Source: Setaria digitata
Taxonomy: Eukaryota > Nematoda > Chromadorea > Rhabditida > Setariidae
Length of the DNA stretch: 64,000 nt
Direction of reading: 5' to 3'
Assembly (NCBI GenBank): GCA_003640385.1
Contig: RCAB01000006.1
Location: 248,001 to 312,000 of the forward strand
The position numbers and the translations under genes were made by a program. The first letter of the stretch is position 1; each line of letters begins with the position of its first letter. Below the pieces are notes generated by a model, which saw only the letters and a list, made by a program, of their open reading frames with translations, searched no databases and had not been told where the DNA came from. Shown piece by piece: positions 63,601 to 64,000 of the stretch.

Positions 63601-64000
63601 TCAACTTTTACTTACTTCTTTTTCCCATTCTCTACCATCTCACTCAGTTGTTTATTTTTATTCAAGTCATTATTACAACTTTTTTTTTTCGAAAACATGT
63701 TCTTGGTAAAAGATACAGAAAATCTGGACCTTTTTTCCAAACTTCTCTCTCAAAGGAAATCAATTATTACATGTTAATATGTGCAATATTACCAGACTCT
63801 GAATTCAAGGATTTTAGATGTGCCTCTTTCAGAAAAGGCAAGTCTCAAGATCCATCGCAAATCAAGACAAAAAGGCGGTGTTTTTTATTTACCAAACTGT
63901 TGCGTGAAGTGAAGGCAACACAGCTAAAGTCCTGTTCAAAATCAGAAAAGGATGACCGAACAAAGTTGGATCTCGAAGCGAAACGACAGCATGACTTGTA
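60634..64000 (+). CDS. egl-17: Fibroblast growth factor, FGF8/EGL-17 type (3' end outside window)
   Basis: A secreted beta-trefoil ligand for the FGF receptor (EGL-15 in C. elegans). Exons: 60634-60790 (VWQLYSRCSFAFVQVF and ANARGEQSNHC, matching the vertebrate FGF8/17/18 block QLYSR..KHVQVL...ARGE), 60935-61038 (DFIIHADNEGRIRMENALTG, then KFICFSKRQKLTVR), 62141-62247 (GMNEKCFFRERLTSSGY, then QNLFLGFN) and 63833 to beyond 64000 (RKGKSQDPSQIKTKRRCFLF). All joins keep frame. About 178 residues are visible, which suits an EGL-17-sized protein. The start at 60634 gives MFRLLTITQMASLMVTC, a weak signal peptide; the true 5' end may lie upstream. The part after the trefoil is Lys/Arg-rich. Confidence 0.88.
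62583..62635 (+). repeat. CAA-type trinucleotide repeat in an FGF-gene intron
   Basis: Degenerate run of ACA/CAA units with two CAG interruptions, between FGF exons at 62247 and 63833. It explains the Asn-rich frame there. Confidence 0.85.

Overview
The window is eukaryotic nuclear DNA from a nematode. It is AT-rich. Its genes are split by many short introns with GT donors and the strong TTTTCAG-type acceptors usual in nematodes, and its gene complement looks worm-like: MKS-1, PEZO-1, GRP-1, PAD-2, RPS-2, a GRP170/HYOU1 chaperone and an EGL-17-like FGF. Many introns are 100 to 500 bases, which would suit a parasitic (perhaps filarial or related) worm better than Caenorhabditis. That clade guess is inference only.

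Layout, left to right. 234-3131 (+): B9-domain ciliary transition-zone protein MKS1, with a possible alternative last exon at 3556-3790. 4627-28300 (-): the Piezo mechanosensitive channel, about 23.7 kb, complete from start codon to stop codon and filling more than a third of the window. 28301-34106: mostly non-coding, with one candidate exon near 29.1 kb. 34107-37121 (-): cytohesin, a Sec7-PH Arf exchange factor. 39395-40696 (-): a four-exon, 288-residue protein I do not recognise. 41524-43912 (+): protein O-fucosyltransferase 2, eight exons, 442 residues. 44098-45930 (-): ribosomal protein S2/uS5, seven exons, 271 residues. 47643-54651 (+): GRP170/HYOU1 ER Hsp70-like chaperone, twenty exons, 941 residues, with a 519-base TG tract in intron 7. 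54652-60.6 kb: poorly coding, with two sets of candidate exons. 60634 to beyond the right edge (+): an FGF8/EGL-17-type growth factor.

The genes do not form an operon or one pathway, and the order looks like ordinary nematode synteny. Some share themes. POFUT2 and HYOU1 both work in the ER on secreted proteins. MKS1 and Piezo are sensory or mechanical genes facing each other 3' to 3'. pad-2 and rps-2 converge with 185 bases between their stops. The 288-residue gene and pad-2 diverge, as do rps-2 and HYOU1.

The exon joins for pad-2, rps-2, HYOU1, the 288-residue gene and the FGF core were checked base by base, and every join keeps frame. The Piezo, cytohesin and MKS1 models are sure in identity and in their end points, but not every internal junction was resolved. 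No new multi-gene system was found. The best leads are sequence departures in known families (the HYOU1 ER tail, the Piezo pore, the cytohesin PH loop), the unrecognised gene, and possible upstream exons of the FGF gene.
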